From the NCBI GenBank assembly GCA_964508135.1, contig CAZDSU010000016.1, positions 37,849 through 101,848 on the forward strand: DNA of 64,000 bases. The letters run 5' to 3'. Position 1 is the stretch's first letter. Every line of letters starts with the position of its first letter. The notes beneath the pieces are model-generated. The model saw only the letters and a program-made list of their open reading frames with translations, had not been told where the DNA came from and made no database searches. Below are positions 1 through 8,736 of the stretch, piece after piece. Position numbers and translations under genes: made by a program. The DNA is from UBA6168 sp964508135. Lineage in GTDB: Bacteria; Bacteroidota; Bacteroidia; Chitinophagales; Saprospiraceae.

Positions 1-7
1 CAATTAA

Positions 8-1273
8 GTGGAAATCCTTATCATCCTCCTTTTCAATCTTGTCAACGCAGTTTTCGCCCTGTCGGAAATCGCCCTCGTCTCCGTCAAGCGACAGCGCATG
101 GTGCAATTGGCCGAAAACGGCAACGCCAAGGCGAAGACCGTCCTCGAACTGCTGAAAAACCCCGAAGGCTTCCTCTCGGCGGTGCAAATCGGCATCACGC
201 TAATTGGCATCGTGTCGGGTGTGTACGGCGGCGCCACGCTCACCGACAACTTCCGCCCGGTGGTGGAACAAGTTGAGGTGCTTCGGCCATACGCCCACAC
301 CATCGCCTATGTGCTGGTGGTAGGGCTGATCACCTACCTGTCCATCGTCATCGGGGAGTTGATTCCGAAAACCCTCGCCATGAAGTTTGCCGAGCCGGTT
401 GCTTTGGGCATTGGCGGGTTTATCAAGTTGTTCAGCCGCATCGCCAGCCCATTTGTTTGGTTACTGACCTCGTCCACCTACCTTGTTTTCAAAGTATTCG
501 GTGTCAAACCGGCGGAGGAAGAGAAAATTACGGACGAAGAGCTTCGCTACTTCATCAAAACCGCCGGAAGGCAGGGGCTGCTCGACAAGGACGAAAGCGA
601 AATCCACGACAACGTGCTGTCTTTCAGCGACTTGCGGGCCAAGTCGCTGATGACCCACCGCCTCGAAGTAGAGTGGGTGGACGTGACTGAACCCATCGGG
701 GACATCGAAAATATGTTGCGAGAAAGCCACCATTCCCATTTCCCGGCCTGCGAGAAGACTTACGACAAGGTACTCGGCTTCCTCGACGCCAAAGACTTTT
801 TCGCCCGAAAGGACGAGCCGAATTTCCAGTTGCGGAGCATCTTGAGGGAGCCGGTTTTTATTCCCGAAACCCAGTATGCCATTGATGTACTGCAACATTT
901 CAAAAAAAGGCGGTGCTATTTTGGCATCGTGATAGACGAGTTTGGGGCATTCGAGGGCGTACTGACCCTGCACGACATCTCCGAAGCGCTCGTCGGGGAC
1001 CTGCCCGACAATGACGACGAGTCCTCCGGCATCCTCCGGCGGGACGATGGCTCACTACTCGTCAGCGGCCACGTACTCGTCGCCGACCTGAACCACTTCC
1101 TGAAAGCCGATTTCTTTCCCGTGAACAACCCGTTTTACAGCACTATCGCAGGTTTTATTCTGCACAAATTGGAATATTTGCCGAAGGTGGGCGAAAAGTT
1201 TGAGTACCACGAGCGGCATTTCGAAATACTGGACATGGACGGTGCGAAGATTGACAAGGTGTTGGTGAAATGA
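8..1273 (+). CDS. HlyC/CorC (CNNM-like) transporter with CBS domains
   Basis: 421-residue inner-membrane protein of the hemolysin/CorC family, thought to handle divalent cations such as Mg2+ or Co2+. The first ~190 residues form the DUF21 membrane domain, with hydrophobic stretches near 1-20, 60-80, 95-120 and 140-165. After the family-typical stretch EEEKITDEELRYF comes a CBS pair (about 205-330), and the last ~85 residues match the CorC_HlyC domain. The start is a GTG: an in-frame TAA at bases 5-7 rules out anything further upstream, and MEILIILLFNLVNAVFALSE is a normal N-terminus for the family. The gene is therefore complete although it sits at the window edge. Cation specificity cannot be read from sequence. 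Confidence 0.9.
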   Translation: MEILIILLFNLVNAVFALSEIALVSVKRQRMVQLAENGNAKAKTVLELLKNPEGFLSAVQIGITLIGIVSGVYGGATLTDNFRPVVEQVEVLRPYAHTIAYVLVVGLITYLSIVIGELIPKTLAMKFAEPVALGIGGFIKLFSRIASPFVWLLTSSTYLVFKVFGVKPAEEEKITDEELRYFIKTAGRQGLLDKDESEIHDNVLSFSDLRAKSLMTHRLEVEWVDVTEPIGDIENMLRESHHSHFPACEKTYDKVLGFLDAKDFFARKDEPNFQLRSILREPVFIPETQYAIDVLQHFKKRRCYFGIVIDEFGAFEGVLTLHDISEALVGDLPDNDDESSGILRRDDGSLLVSGHVLVADLNHFLKADFFPVNNPFYSTIAGFILHKLEYLPKVGEKFEYHERHFEILDMDGAKIDKVLVK

Positions 1274-1399
1274 GCGAGGAGAGTGTCAATTCAAAACATA
1301 ATTGTGTGAAGCCGCCACTGCTTCTGTCACCTAATAAATGTCACTTCCCGCCAGAAATCTTAAAAATCTTCTTTTTGATTAAAATTATTTGTTTTAAAA

Positions 1400-1431
1400 T
1401 TTGATAATTACAAACATAAAAAACATCTTTG
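1400..1431 (+). promoter_or_regulatory. Candidate Bacteroidota promoter
   Basis: TTTG at 1400-1403 is followed after 20 bases by CATCTTTG at 1424-1431, close to the -33 TTTG / -7 TAnnTTTG pattern of Bacteroidota housekeeping promoters. It lies about 60 bases before the ATG at 1494, in an AT-rich intergenic stretch. One base of the -7 box differs from consensus. Confidence 0.45.
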
Positions 1432-1493
1432 CATCAAGTTTTTGTAGAAACTGAACATTTGGTCTATTTCAAACATTTTTAATAATGTTATGA

Positions 1494-2384
1494 ATGGCTT
1501 ACAAAAACGAAGAGACGAACACCAATTTTACGAGTGTTTCATCCATAAAATCCACTGTTATGGAACTACAAATCTTGGTTAGCAAAAAAGGAACGAAAGT
1601 CGTTTTGGCCTCCAGCCTTCACGCAGAGCTTGGCCTTTCGAACAAGCAGTACGCCGCCAACCTTCGCCACTGGCTGCACGATGTTTACCAATTCCACGAC
1701 GGCATCCGCAAACCGGAGCATTTCAAGGACTTTGCTCGCCGCCAATCCAAGGAAGTGGTGGTGGACGACTACTACCTGTCCATCGAGTTTGCGAAGCTCA
1801 TCACCCTCAACTCAAAAAGCAAGGTAAAACTGAAATATGCCACTTGGCTGCTCGGCCACGAAGATGCTGCCGAGCGTGGCGACCTGCTCTCCGTGGAGCA
1901 AGTGATGGCCGTGCTCGAACTGTCGAAAGTGATGGGACTGGTGTCCTGCCAGACGGCCTGCGAGCAAAAGCACCTCGAAACCTACGAGGAGCGCAACGGT
2001 GGCAGTGCCGCCAACTGGTGGAACTTCCGCTCCAACCTGCTCGGCTACTCGTCCGAAAAACTGCGGGAGGCCATGCAACAACTCGGCAAGCGCCCCGATG
2101 GCAAGTCGCAGCGGCAGATGCTGATGCAGGTGGACAAGCACGAGATGGTGCGCACGGCGGTGGTTGACCTGTTCATGGGCTTGGGCAAGTCAGCGGACTA
2201 CGCCCGCAGCCTCGGCGACCTCGCCAAGACATTCGCTCGGGAACTAAACGTGGAGATTTTTGACGACCGGGAAGCCTCGCCTGCTTTTTTGCCCAAACTC
2301 AATGGCGAGCTGGCAGAGGAAGTAAAGGATGTTAGTAAATTGCGGTACTTACAAAGGTGGGAGGGGATGAAAATGGCGAGTTGA
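1494..2384 (+). CDS. AntA/AntB-like antirepressor-domain protein
   Basis: 296-residue cytoplasmic protein. Residues ~30-125 read like the AntA/AntB antirepressor fold of phage proteins: a segment around SSLHAELGLSNKQYAANLRHW (the place of the usual LHxxLxVxxxFxxWI pattern), then a charged linker, then DDYYLSIEFAKLI and a helix ending in a tryptophan. The remaining ~170 residues are helical, contain NGGSAANWWNFRSNLLGY, and match nothing I recognise. Phage antirepressors inactivate repressors, but a stand-alone chromosomal copy may simply bind DNA or protein. It is followed on the opposite strand by a PG-binding/M15 peptidase, another phage-lysis-type protein, but no other phage genes are present. 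The family assignment is an inference from motif order. Confidence 0.5.
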   Translation: MAYKNEETNTNFTSVSSIKSTVMELQILVSKKGTKVVLASSLHAELGLSNKQYAANLRHWLHDVYQFHDGIRKPEHFKDFARRQSKEVVVDDYYLSIEFAKLITLNSKSKVKLKYATWLLGHEDAAERGDLLSVEQVMAVLELSKVMGLVSCQTACEQKHLETYEERNGGSAANWWNFRSNLLGYSSEKLREAMQQLGKRPDGKSQRQMLMQVDKHEMVRTAVVDLFMGLGKSADYARSLGDLAKTFARELNVEIFDDREASPAFLPKLNGELAEEVKDVSKLRYLQRWEGMKMAS

Positions 2385-2490
2385 GTAGGGGTTATTCGTT
2401 AATTTATGAAATGTTCATTCTGGAAACATCACCTTGAAGGCTTGCTGTCAAGGTTTTTACCTCTTCCATTTTGATAACTCAAGAAGTAAA

Positions 2491-2805
2491 TCAAAGCAAC
2501 TTCTTTTTATAACAATTAGGGCAAATCAATTCTGGTTCATCATATCTCCATCCTTGTTCTGCAAAATTAATGGCAGCCTCTTTCAACTTTTGGGGAACAT
2601 TTCTGTCATGTCCTTTTCCAGAAATTGTACCCAAGTCAGAACAGAGTTTACACGATATTTGATAAGACCATCGCCCTCCTCCAGAAGTGCCAACGAAACA
2701 TCTAATTTGTTCTTGGATTTGGTCTGGATTTGCTCTAGGCAATTCTTTGTTCATTTTGTTCAATTGCATTCCAAAAGAACGAATAACCAAAATCAACCCC
2801 CTCAC
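2491..2805 (-). CDS. Small protein with two CxxC pairs (zinc-ribbon-like)
   Basis: 104 residues (88 or 93 if an internal ATG at 2754 or 2769 is used). Two cysteine pairs, CKLC near residue 53 and CPNC near residue 96, are spaced as in a small zinc ribbon, with a lysine-rich C-terminus. The GTG start at 2805 overlaps the TGA stop of the upstream peptidase gene (GTGA, bases 2802-2805), which suggests translational coupling. The function is unknown. It is judged real because of the coupling and the paired cysteines rather than any homology I can name. Confidence 0.55.
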   Translation of the reverse strand: MRGLILVIRSFGMQLNKMNKELPRANPDQIQEQIRCFVGTSGGGRWSYQISCKLCSDLGTISGKGHDRNVPQKLKEAAINFAEQGWRYDEPELICPNCYKKKLL

Positions 2806-3557
2806 TTCACCACCGCCACCTCAAAGTGCATCCCATCCAGGCGGCTGAAATGACCGCCCCAGTAGAAGCCGTTTTTGTGGGCGATGGCGACCATTTCACG
2901 GACACAACCCTTTTGGCCAACGAGGGCGGGCACCTGGCCGAGCTTGTTCCAGGCGTAGTTGATGTCGAAGGCAGTACCGAAGGAGTGGTTGCTCAAGGTC
3001 CTGCGGCTTCCACGAATGTACCTGGGCACGTAGGAACCCTCCCAGGTGAGTATATCTTTTATAAAACCTGCCTTTTCCCAATCGGCAAACAGGGACTGCA
3101 ATTGCTTGGCGCCCAGCCGGTGAAACTGCACTCTGCCGCTTGGCGGCACATTTTTCATACCCTTCAACTGCGGGATGTCCACCCGCTCGATGTTTTTTTC
3201 TGCCCAACCATCCGTGACGATGATGGCCTCGGTGCCGTCCCCCGCCGACTTGAACTTGAAGTTGCCGAAGATTTTGGCACGGGCGGTATTGCCTACCAGG
3301 GGATTGAAGCTCGGTTTGTCAGGATAATCAAAGGCTTCTTTTAGGTGGTAGCCAGCCTTGAAGGCGGCGAGGTACGACTTGGGGCCTACTACCCCATCGC
3401 CAACGAGACCGTTCGCCTCTTGGAATTTCACCGTTGCGGTATGGGTTTTTGGCCCAAAATCGCCATCGGCGATAATTTGGTGATTTTCGAGACCGATGAG
3501 GAAGTATTGCCAGCGCTTGACTTGTGGTGAATTTGAACCTAATTTGATCGTTTCCAT
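2802..3557 (-). CDS. Peptidoglycan-binding M15-type peptidase
   Basis: 251-residue predicted cell-wall hydrolase. The first ~70 residues (VKRWQYFLIGL ... ADGDFGPKTHTATVKFQ) form a PG_binding_1 domain. The C-terminal ~150 residues are an M15 (VanY/phage endolysin-like) domain, with zinc ligands in SNHSFGTAFDIN (His and Asp) and the terminal DGMHFEV (His, preceded by the usual Asp). M15 enzymes cut D-Ala-D-Ala or L-Ala-D-Glu bonds in peptidoglycan. The start at METIKLGSN is preferred over an ATG 12 codons upstream because the domain begins there. No signal peptide is visible, which is endolysin-like. It overlaps the next gene by 4 bases. Confidence 0.85.
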   Translation of the reverse strand: METIKLGSNSPQVKRWQYFLIGLENHQIIADGDFGPKTHTATVKFQEANGLVGDGVVGPKSYLAAFKAGYHLKEAFDYPDKPSFNPLVGNTARAKIFGNFKFKSAGDGTEAIIVTDGWAEKNIERVDIPQLKGMKNVPPSGRVQFHRLGAKQLQSLFADWEKAGFIKDILTWEGSYVPRYIRGSRRTLSNHSFGTAFDINYAWNKLGQVPALVGQKGCVREMVAIAHKNGFYWGGHFSRLDGMHFEVAVVK

Positions 3558-3766
3558 ATTTGAAAGGACTTTTGAGTGAAAAATCGGGTGCAACTTAGGG
3601 GTAATATTTGATATTTTCCAAGGAAGTCCCTAGCTGGTTGCAAAAAGCTGGGTTTTTCGGAATCCGCTGTAAATGAACACTATTTGCATGCAGTTTGACA
3701 GATTGGTTGCTGTGCAAATTGGTACTTTTGCCCCCTTTGACATCCAATTTTCATAAAAATACCATC

Positions 3767-6142
3767 ATGCGGAACATCCTATTGCTTTGTTTTTTAACGG
3801 TTTCCATCTCACTCCATGCCCAACGGTTCTCCAGGGTGAAAATCAATTTGGGAACCGACAAAACCCTTGAACAACTGGCTCAACTCGGCCTCGATGTTGA
3901 CCACGGGCGGCTACAGCCCGGCAAGTATTTCATTGGCGAATTCGCAACGGAAGAACTCGAACAAATCCAGACCGCTGGGTTCAGGACGGAAGTGTTGGTC
4001 GCCGACCTCGATGCGTACCGCCGCCAACTGAACGAAGCACCGCAAGCCACCAGCGAGCGTATGTTGCCTTGCCCCGACCTCGTGCCTACGCCGTACGAGA
4101 CGCCTGCCAACTACGCACCCGGCACGATGGGCGGCTACTTCAGGTACCAAGAAATGCTGGACATAGTTGACCAAATGGCGCAGATGTACCCCAATTTGGT
4201 GAAGGCCAGACAGCCAATCACCACATCTTACACCACGCACGAGGGTAGGCCGGTGTATTGGCTCAAAATTTCCGACAACCCCAACGTGGACGAAGCCGAA
4301 CCAGAGTTGCTGTACGACGGCGTACACCACGCCCGTGAGCCGAACAGCAAGTCGCAGTTGCTGTTTTACATGTGGTACCTGCTCGAAAACTACGATAACG
4401 ACCCAGAAGTAAAGTACCTCGTGGACAACACGGAAATGTACTTTGTGCCCTGCCTCAACCCCGACGGCTATATTTACAACGAAACCACCAACCCCGACGG
4501 CGGCGGCATGTGGCGCAAGAACAGGAAAGACAACGGCGACGGCACTTTCGGCGTAGACCTCAACCGCAACTATGGCTACCAGTGGGGCTTCGACAACGCT
4601 GGCTCATCGCCCAACACCAATTCGCAGACTTATCGTGGAACAGCACCGTTCTCTGAGCCGGAGACCCAGATGATGCGGGACTTCTGCCTGGCACACAACT
4701 TCAAGATTGCGCTCAACTACCACACATTCGGCAACCTGCTCATCTACCCCTGGGGCTGGGTGGATGGGGCATCGCCCGACCACGCCACCTTCTCCACCAT
4801 TGGCCCGTACATGGCGAGGGAGAACAACTTCCTCAACGGATTTGGCTCGCAAACCGTGGGCTACACTACCAACGGCGGCTCCGACGATTGGATGTACGGC
4901 GAGATGAGCTCAAAGGAAAAGATTTTTTCAATGACCCCGGAAGTTGGCCCCAGTTTCTGGCCTAGTTCCACTGAAATTGACGGACTGAACAAAACCTGCA
5001 TGCACATGAACCTTACCGCCGCCCACCTCGTGCTTAACTTCGGGCTACTCAAACCGGGCGGTGACCGTTTCATCAACCAACTTCAAGGCTCGGTCTTGTA
5101 TTCATTGCAAAAAATGGGGCTTGCTGCTGGCCTCCTAACCGTCAAACTTGAGCCAGTCAGCAACAATATCGCCGCCATGGGCAACCCTGTCAACTACGGC
5201 ATGTTCCACCTGGAAGAAGCATCGGGCGGCATCCCGTTCACGCTGAAACCGACCGTTCAGGAGGGCGACCTCGTCCAGTTCAACCTGGTGCTCGACAATG
5301 GGCTGTATCAATGGAACCAGGCAATCGAACTCATTTACACCACTCACGCCGAGACTGCTTTCCTCGATGCTGCCGACAACATCAGCAGTTGGAATTCTGG
5401 CGATTGGGCACTAACGGACGAGCATTTCCACTCATCGCCGACCAGCATAGCCGACTCGCCGAGCGATGATTACGCCCCCAATGCTTTCAATGAAATTGAG
5501 TTGCAAACTCCCATAAAAGTTAAGGATGCGACCAGCGTGACACTCAGCTTTTGGGCAAAATGGAACATTGAAGAAGACGAAGATTACGTGCAAATACTTG
5601 GCAATTTCAGTGGCAGCGGCTATCAGGCACTCTGCGGAAAATACACCGAGGCCGGCACCGAGGAGCAGTCGTTCGACGAGCCAGTTTACGATGGCGTCCA
5701 GCAAAACTGGATACGTGAGGAGATTGACCTGACCGAATGGCTCGCACTCGACGACAGCGTCGAGTTCCAGTTTGCGTTCCGGCTGGTGTCGGACGAGTTC
5801 ATTGAGGCGGATGGCTTTTATTTCGACGATTTTGAGCTGAACATTGTCAAAAAAGGTGGCACTTCCAGCACGTTCGACTTCGACAAATCCGACTTCACGC
5901 TGACCAGCAGGCCAAACCCCGCACATGACCACGTCATCATTGACCTGAAAGGCGAAAATCGTCCAATTGGCGCCATGCAGTTGCAGGTATTCAATCCGCT
6001 GGGGCAAATGGTGGCCGAGCAGGCCGTTCAAGGGCAGATTTTCAGGTTGGAGACGGCCAACTGGCATCCGGGCCTTTACCAATACAGACTTTCGATGGGC
6101 GGTAAATGGTTGCCAGCAGGCCGGTTTGTGGTTTCAAAATAA
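3767..6142 (+). CDS. T9SS-exported M14 zinc carboxypeptidase
   Basis: 791-residue secreted metallopeptidase. A signal peptide (MRNILLLCFLTVSISLHAQ) sets the start at 3767 rather than 24 codons earlier. The catalytic domain (~110-420) has the HxxE zinc pair in VHHAREP (His188, Glu191), the third ligand in NYHTFG (His319) and the catalytic Glu392 in TPEVGPSF, as in carboxypeptidase A/T. A beta-rich region (~540-700) resembles a jelly-roll or MAM-like domain. The last ~75 residues (SRPNPAHDHVIIDL ... RFVVSK) are a type A T9SS sorting domain, so the enzyme is probably secreted or attached to the cell surface. A perfect 33-base inverted repeat follows the stop. Confidence 0.92.
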   Translation: MRNILLLCFLTVSISLHAQRFSRVKINLGTDKTLEQLAQLGLDVDHGRLQPGKYFIGEFATEELEQIQTAGFRTEVLVADLDAYRRQLNEAPQATSERMLPCPDLVPTPYETPANYAPGTMGGYFRYQEMLDIVDQMAQMYPNLVKARQPITTSYTTHEGRPVYWLKISDNPNVDEAEPELLYDGVHHAREPNSKSQLLFYMWYLLENYDNDPEVKYLVDNTEMYFVPCLNPDGYIYNETTNPDGGGMWRKNRKDNGDGTFGVDLNRNYGYQWGFDNAGSSPNTNSQTYRGTAPFSEPETQMMRDFCLAHNFKIALNYHTFGNLLIYPWGWVDGASPDHATFSTIGPYMARENNFLNGFGSQTVGYTTNGGSDDWMYGEMSSKEKIFSMTPEVGPSFWPSSTEIDGLNKTCMHMNLTAAHLVLNFGLLKPGGDRFINQLQGSVLYSLQKMGLAAGLLTVKLEPVSNNIAAMGNPVNYGMFHLEEASGGIPFTLKPTVQEGDLVQFNLVLDNGLYQWNQAIELIYTTHAETAFLDAADNISSWNSGDWALTDEHFHSSPTSIADSPSDDYAPNAFNEIELQTPIKVKDATSVTLSFWAKWNIEEDEDYVQILGNFSGSGYQALCGKYTEAGTEEQSFDEPVYDGVQQNWIREEIDLTEWLALDDSVEFQFAFRLVSDEFIEADGFYFDDFELNIVKKGGTSSTFDFDKSDFTLTSRPNPAHDHVIIDLKGENRPIGAMQLQVFNPLGQMVAEQAVQGQIFRLETANWHPGLYQYRLSMGGKWLPAGRFVVSK

Positions 6143-6175
6143 CTAATGAGCGATGAAAAAATTACTTCCCAATTT

Positions 6176-6208
6176 AACGTCGGGGAGGTTCGGAACCTCC
6201 CCGACGTT
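6176..6208. repeat. Perfect inverted repeat (GGGGAGGTTC hairpin)
   Basis: Two 16-base arms that are exact reverse complements around a single central base. It lies 33 bases after the stop of the M14 peptidase gene and upstream of the rplU promoter. It could end the upstream transcript, although there is no T-run. Confidence 0.8.
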
Positions 6209-6316
6209 GTAGCCGAAAAATGAGGAAATTATTTTTTGACTGGTCCCAAGTTCGGAACACATCAAATTTTACTTGTTTTTTCCGGTAAAAAAATAGTTTT
6301 TCCAAAATGCTGTACC

Positions 6317-6324
6317 TATCTTTG
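6317..6324 (+). promoter_or_regulatory. -7 box (TATCTTTG) of the rplU-rpmA operon
   Basis: An exact TAnnTTTG match 70 bases before the rplU ATG. No convincing -33 TTTG is seen at the expected distance, only a T-rich run at 6296-6302. Confidence 0.5.
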
Positions 6325-6394
6325 CGCCCGTTTTTAAAGGGCTTTTGAGCTTTTTGAAACTGCAAACAACAATTTATTCATTAAATTCTTCAAC

Positions 6395-6709
6395 ATGTTC
6401 GCAATCGTAACCATAGCCGGTCAACAATTCAAAGTGACGGAAGGCCAAGAGCTTTTCGTCCACCGGTTAGAAGCCGAAGAGGGCGCCAACGTTTCGTTCG
6501 ACCAGGTTCACCTGATTGACAGCAGCGGCTCCATCAACGTCGGCACGCCGATAGTGAAGGGCGCCAGCATCGGTGCTACTGTCCTCGACCCGCTCGTGAA
6601 GGGCGACAAAGTCATCGTTTTCAAAAAGAAAAGGCGCAAGGGCTATCGGGTAAAAAAGGGCCACCGCCAACAGTTTTCGAAAATCAAAATCAATTCGATC
6701 ACTGCTTGA
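6395..6709 (+). CDS. rplU: 50S ribosomal protein L21
   Basis: 104 residues, the standard length of L21. It opens with MFAIVTIAGQQFKV and ends with the basic FKKKRRKGYRVKKGHRQ segment that contacts 23S rRNA. It is followed 67 bases later by rpmA (L27), the usual pairing. In many Bacteroidota, L21 carries a C-terminal helix-hairpin-helix extension; here L21 is short, and an extension of that kind is found on L27 instead. Confidence 0.97.
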   Translation: MFAIVTIAGQQFKVTEGQELFVHRLEAEEGANVSFDQVHLIDSSGSINVGTPIVKGASIGATVLDPLVKGDKVIVFKKKRRKGYRVKKGHRQQFSKIKINSITA

Positions 6710-6776
6710 TACTATGGCCGTCACTCATTTCCGGCAGTTAGCCGGGACATCTTTTCAACCTAAAAATTTTTAAAAA

Positions 6777-7460
6777 ATGGCACATAAGAAAGGTGAAGGT
6801 TCAACCCAGAACGGGAGGGACAGTAATGCGAAACGACTCGGCGTCAAACTTTATGGTGGCCAGAAGGCCACTGCAGGAAACATCATCGTGCGCCAGCGGG
6901 GCACTAGGTTCCACCCAGGCGAGCATGTTTACATGGGCAAGGACTTTACGCTTCATGCAGGCGTAGATGGCAGTGTAGTGTTTACCAAGAAGCGCCGTGA
7001 CCGCACTTTCGTGAGCATCATGCCTTTTGACGTTCCCGAAACAGTTGCCACGATTGCCAAGGCAAAGCCAGCTCCAAAAAAAGAGGAGAAGGTAGCTATC
7101 CCCGTGAAAGCTGCGGAACCTGCTGCACCCGTTGCTGCCGCTCCAGTGGCGCCAGTCGCCGCTGCACCAGCACCAGTTTCAGGTAAAAAAGACGACCTGA
7201 AGAAAATAGAGGGCATCGGCCCAGCCATCGAAAAGTTGCTAAATGCAGCAGGAATCACTACATTTGCTGGCCTTGCAGGGACAGCTTCCGATAGTGTCAA
7301 GGAAACCCTTGTCGCAGCTGGCTCTCGATTCGGCTTCCACGACCCAACCTCATGGCCCCACCAAGCAAGCTTGGCTGCCGAAGGCAACTGGGATGAACTG
7401 AAGAAATTGCAGGATGAACTCGATGGAGGAAAAGCAGTTTCGGCTCAGGAAGAGGAATAA
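6777..7460 (+). CDS. rpmA: 50S ribosomal protein L27 with C-terminal HhH extension
   Basis: 227 residues against the usual ~85. Residues 1-90 are a canonical L27 (MAHKKGEGSTQNGRDSNAKR, GNIIVRQRGT). A lysine/alanine/proline-rich linker (~95-140) joins this to an ~80-residue domain beginning DDLKKIEGIGPAIEKLL, a helix-hairpin-helix motif, and containing DPTSWPHQASLAAEGNWDEL. That domain resembles the tail I know from the L21 of many Bacteroidota. There is no stop or frame break between the parts, and the reading frame is clean. The extension could contact rRNA or DNA; its role is unknown. The transcript probably ends at the hairpin at 7501. Confidence 0.95.
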   Translation: MAHKKGEGSTQNGRDSNAKRLGVKLYGGQKATAGNIIVRQRGTRFHPGEHVYMGKDFTLHAGVDGSVVFTKKRRDRTFVSIMPFDVPETVATIAKAKPAPKKEEKVAIPVKAAEPAAPVAAAPVAPVAAAPAPVSGKKDDLKKIEGIGPAIEKLLNAAGITTFAGLAGTASDSVKETLVAAGSRFGFHDPTSWPHQASLAAEGNWDELKKLQDELDGGKAVSAQEEE

Positions 7461-7500
7461 TCAATTCGAATAGTTTTAGTTTTCATAGCTTTATATTTGA

Positions 7501-7530
7501 AGTCCTGCCCGCAAGGGTAGGACTTTTTTA
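7501..7530 (+). terminator. Rho-independent terminator after rpmA
   Basis: A 10-bp stem (AGTCCTGCCC with GGGTAGGACT, one G-T pair) and a GCAA loop, followed by a run of seven T. It lies 40 bases past the rpmA stop. Confidence 0.85.
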
Positions 7531-7609
7531 TCGGGAGAGAGATATGTGAGTGGGTGAGCGTCGTAAAGGTGCTCACCCGCTCACTTTTTCTCACTTGCTC
7601 ACCACACAC

Positions 7610-8569
7610 TTACCCTCTCTTGAACAGCGACTCCACAAACGCCCGTTTGTTGAACACTTGCAGCTTATCAATTGACTCGCCAACACCAATGTACTTGATG
7701 GGGATTTTGAACTGGTCGGATATGCCAATGGCCACGCCGCCTTTCGCCGTGCCGTCCAATTTGGTAAGTGCCAAGCAGGTTACTTCAGTGGCGGCTGTGA
7801 ATTGCTTCGCCTGCTCGATGGCGTTTTGTCCAGTCGTGGCATCCAGAATCAGCATCACATCATCGGGGGCGTCGGGCAGGCACTTGCTGATGGAGCGCTT
7901 GATTTTGGTCAACTCGTTCATCAGGTTGATTTTGGTGTGGAGGCGGCCTGCGGTATCAATGATGCAGACGTCCAAATCATTTTTCAAGGCATAATCCACC
8001 GTTTCATAGGCCACGGCAGCCGGATCGGTGTTCATCCCCTTGGCGTAAAAGTGGCAGCCCACCCGCTCCGACCATATCTTCAACTGGTCAACAGCAGCAG
8101 CCCGAAAGGTATCGCCAGCCCCAATGACCACTTTTTGGCCTGCCTTTGTGAATGCGTACGCCAACTTGCCGATGGTGGTGGTTTTGCCCACACCATTTAC
8201 CCCGACAACGAGCAGTACATAAGGCTTTTTGCCGGGAGGCGCTGCGAAATCGTGGGTATCACCAGTATTGTTTTCCTCGAGCAACTTTACGATTTCGTCC
8301 CGCATGATGCTGTCCAACTCGCTGGTGTTCAGGTACTTGTCCTGTTTAACCCGTTCTTCGATACGACCAATGATTTTGATGGTAGTCTCCAATCCCACAT
8401 CGGAGGTGATGAGGATATTCTCCAGTTCATCGAGCACTTCCACGTCCACGGTTGACTTGCCAGCTACGGCCTTGGTCAGCTTGTCGAAGAAGCCGGCCTT
8501 GGTTTTTTCAAGCCCTTGGTCGAGGTCTAGCTCCTTTTCTTTGGTGAAGAATTTTTTGAAAAAGCTCAT
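7610..8569 (-). CDS. ftsY: Signal recognition particle receptor FtsY
   Basis: 319-residue SRP GTPase that docks ribosome-SRP complexes at the inner membrane. It has a short helical N domain (~20-95), then the G domain with P-loop GVNGVGKTTTIGKLA, DTFRAAA, the DTAGRLH switch and TKLDGTAKGG. The acidic N-terminal A domain of E. coli is absent, as in most Bacteroidota. It is the last gene of the L28-L33-DUF4295-FtsY cluster, separated from DUF4295 by a hairpin and a word repeat, so it may be transcribed partly on its own. Confidence 0.97.
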   Translation of the reverse strand: MSFFKKFFTKEKELDLDQGLEKTKAGFFDKLTKAVAGKSTVDVEVLDELENILITSDVGLETTIKIIGRIEERVKQDKYLNTSELDSIMRDEIVKLLEENNTGDTHDFAAPPGKKPYVLLVVGVNGVGKTTTIGKLAYAFTKAGQKVVIGAGDTFRAAAVDQLKIWSERVGCHFYAKGMNTDPAAVAYETVDYALKNDLDVCIIDTAGRLHTKINLMNELTKIKRSISKCLPDAPDDVMLILDATTGQNAIEQAKQFTAATEVTCLALTKLDGTAKGGVAIGISDQFKIPIKYIGVGESIDKLQVFNKRAFVESLFKRG

Positions 8570-8578
8570 ATTCTGAAA

Positions 8579-8660
8579 GGATATTGGGATATTGGGATAT
8601 TGGGTGATTGGGGAATTCTATATCCCAATATCTCAATCACTTAATATCTCAACACCCTCC
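8579..8660. repeat. GGGATATT word repeat forming an inverted repeat
   Basis: Three to four copies of the word GGGATATT (8579-8613) are followed by the complementary series TATCCCAATATCTCAA (8618-8655), which can fold into a long imperfect hairpin. It lies directly upstream of the ftsY start. Confidence 0.8.
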
Positions 8661-8667
8661 AATGACA

Positions 8668-8702
8668 AAGGCTTTTCTTAAAACAGGTTTAAGAAAAGCC
8701 TT
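8668..8702 (-). terminator. Hairpin between DUF4295 and ftsY
   Basis: Arms AAGGCTTTTCTTAAA and its exact complement surround ACAGG. It lies 35 bases beyond the DUF4295 stop on the minus strand. There is no strong T-run, so attenuation or RNA processing is as likely as full termination. Confidence 0.6.
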
Positions 8703-8736
8703 CGAGATTTGACAGCAAAATAGGTTGAACGGAAAT

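Noticed and set aside
1494..3557. Intact prophage
   Set aside because: Only two or three phage-type genes occur; no capsid, terminase, integrase or attachment sites are seen.
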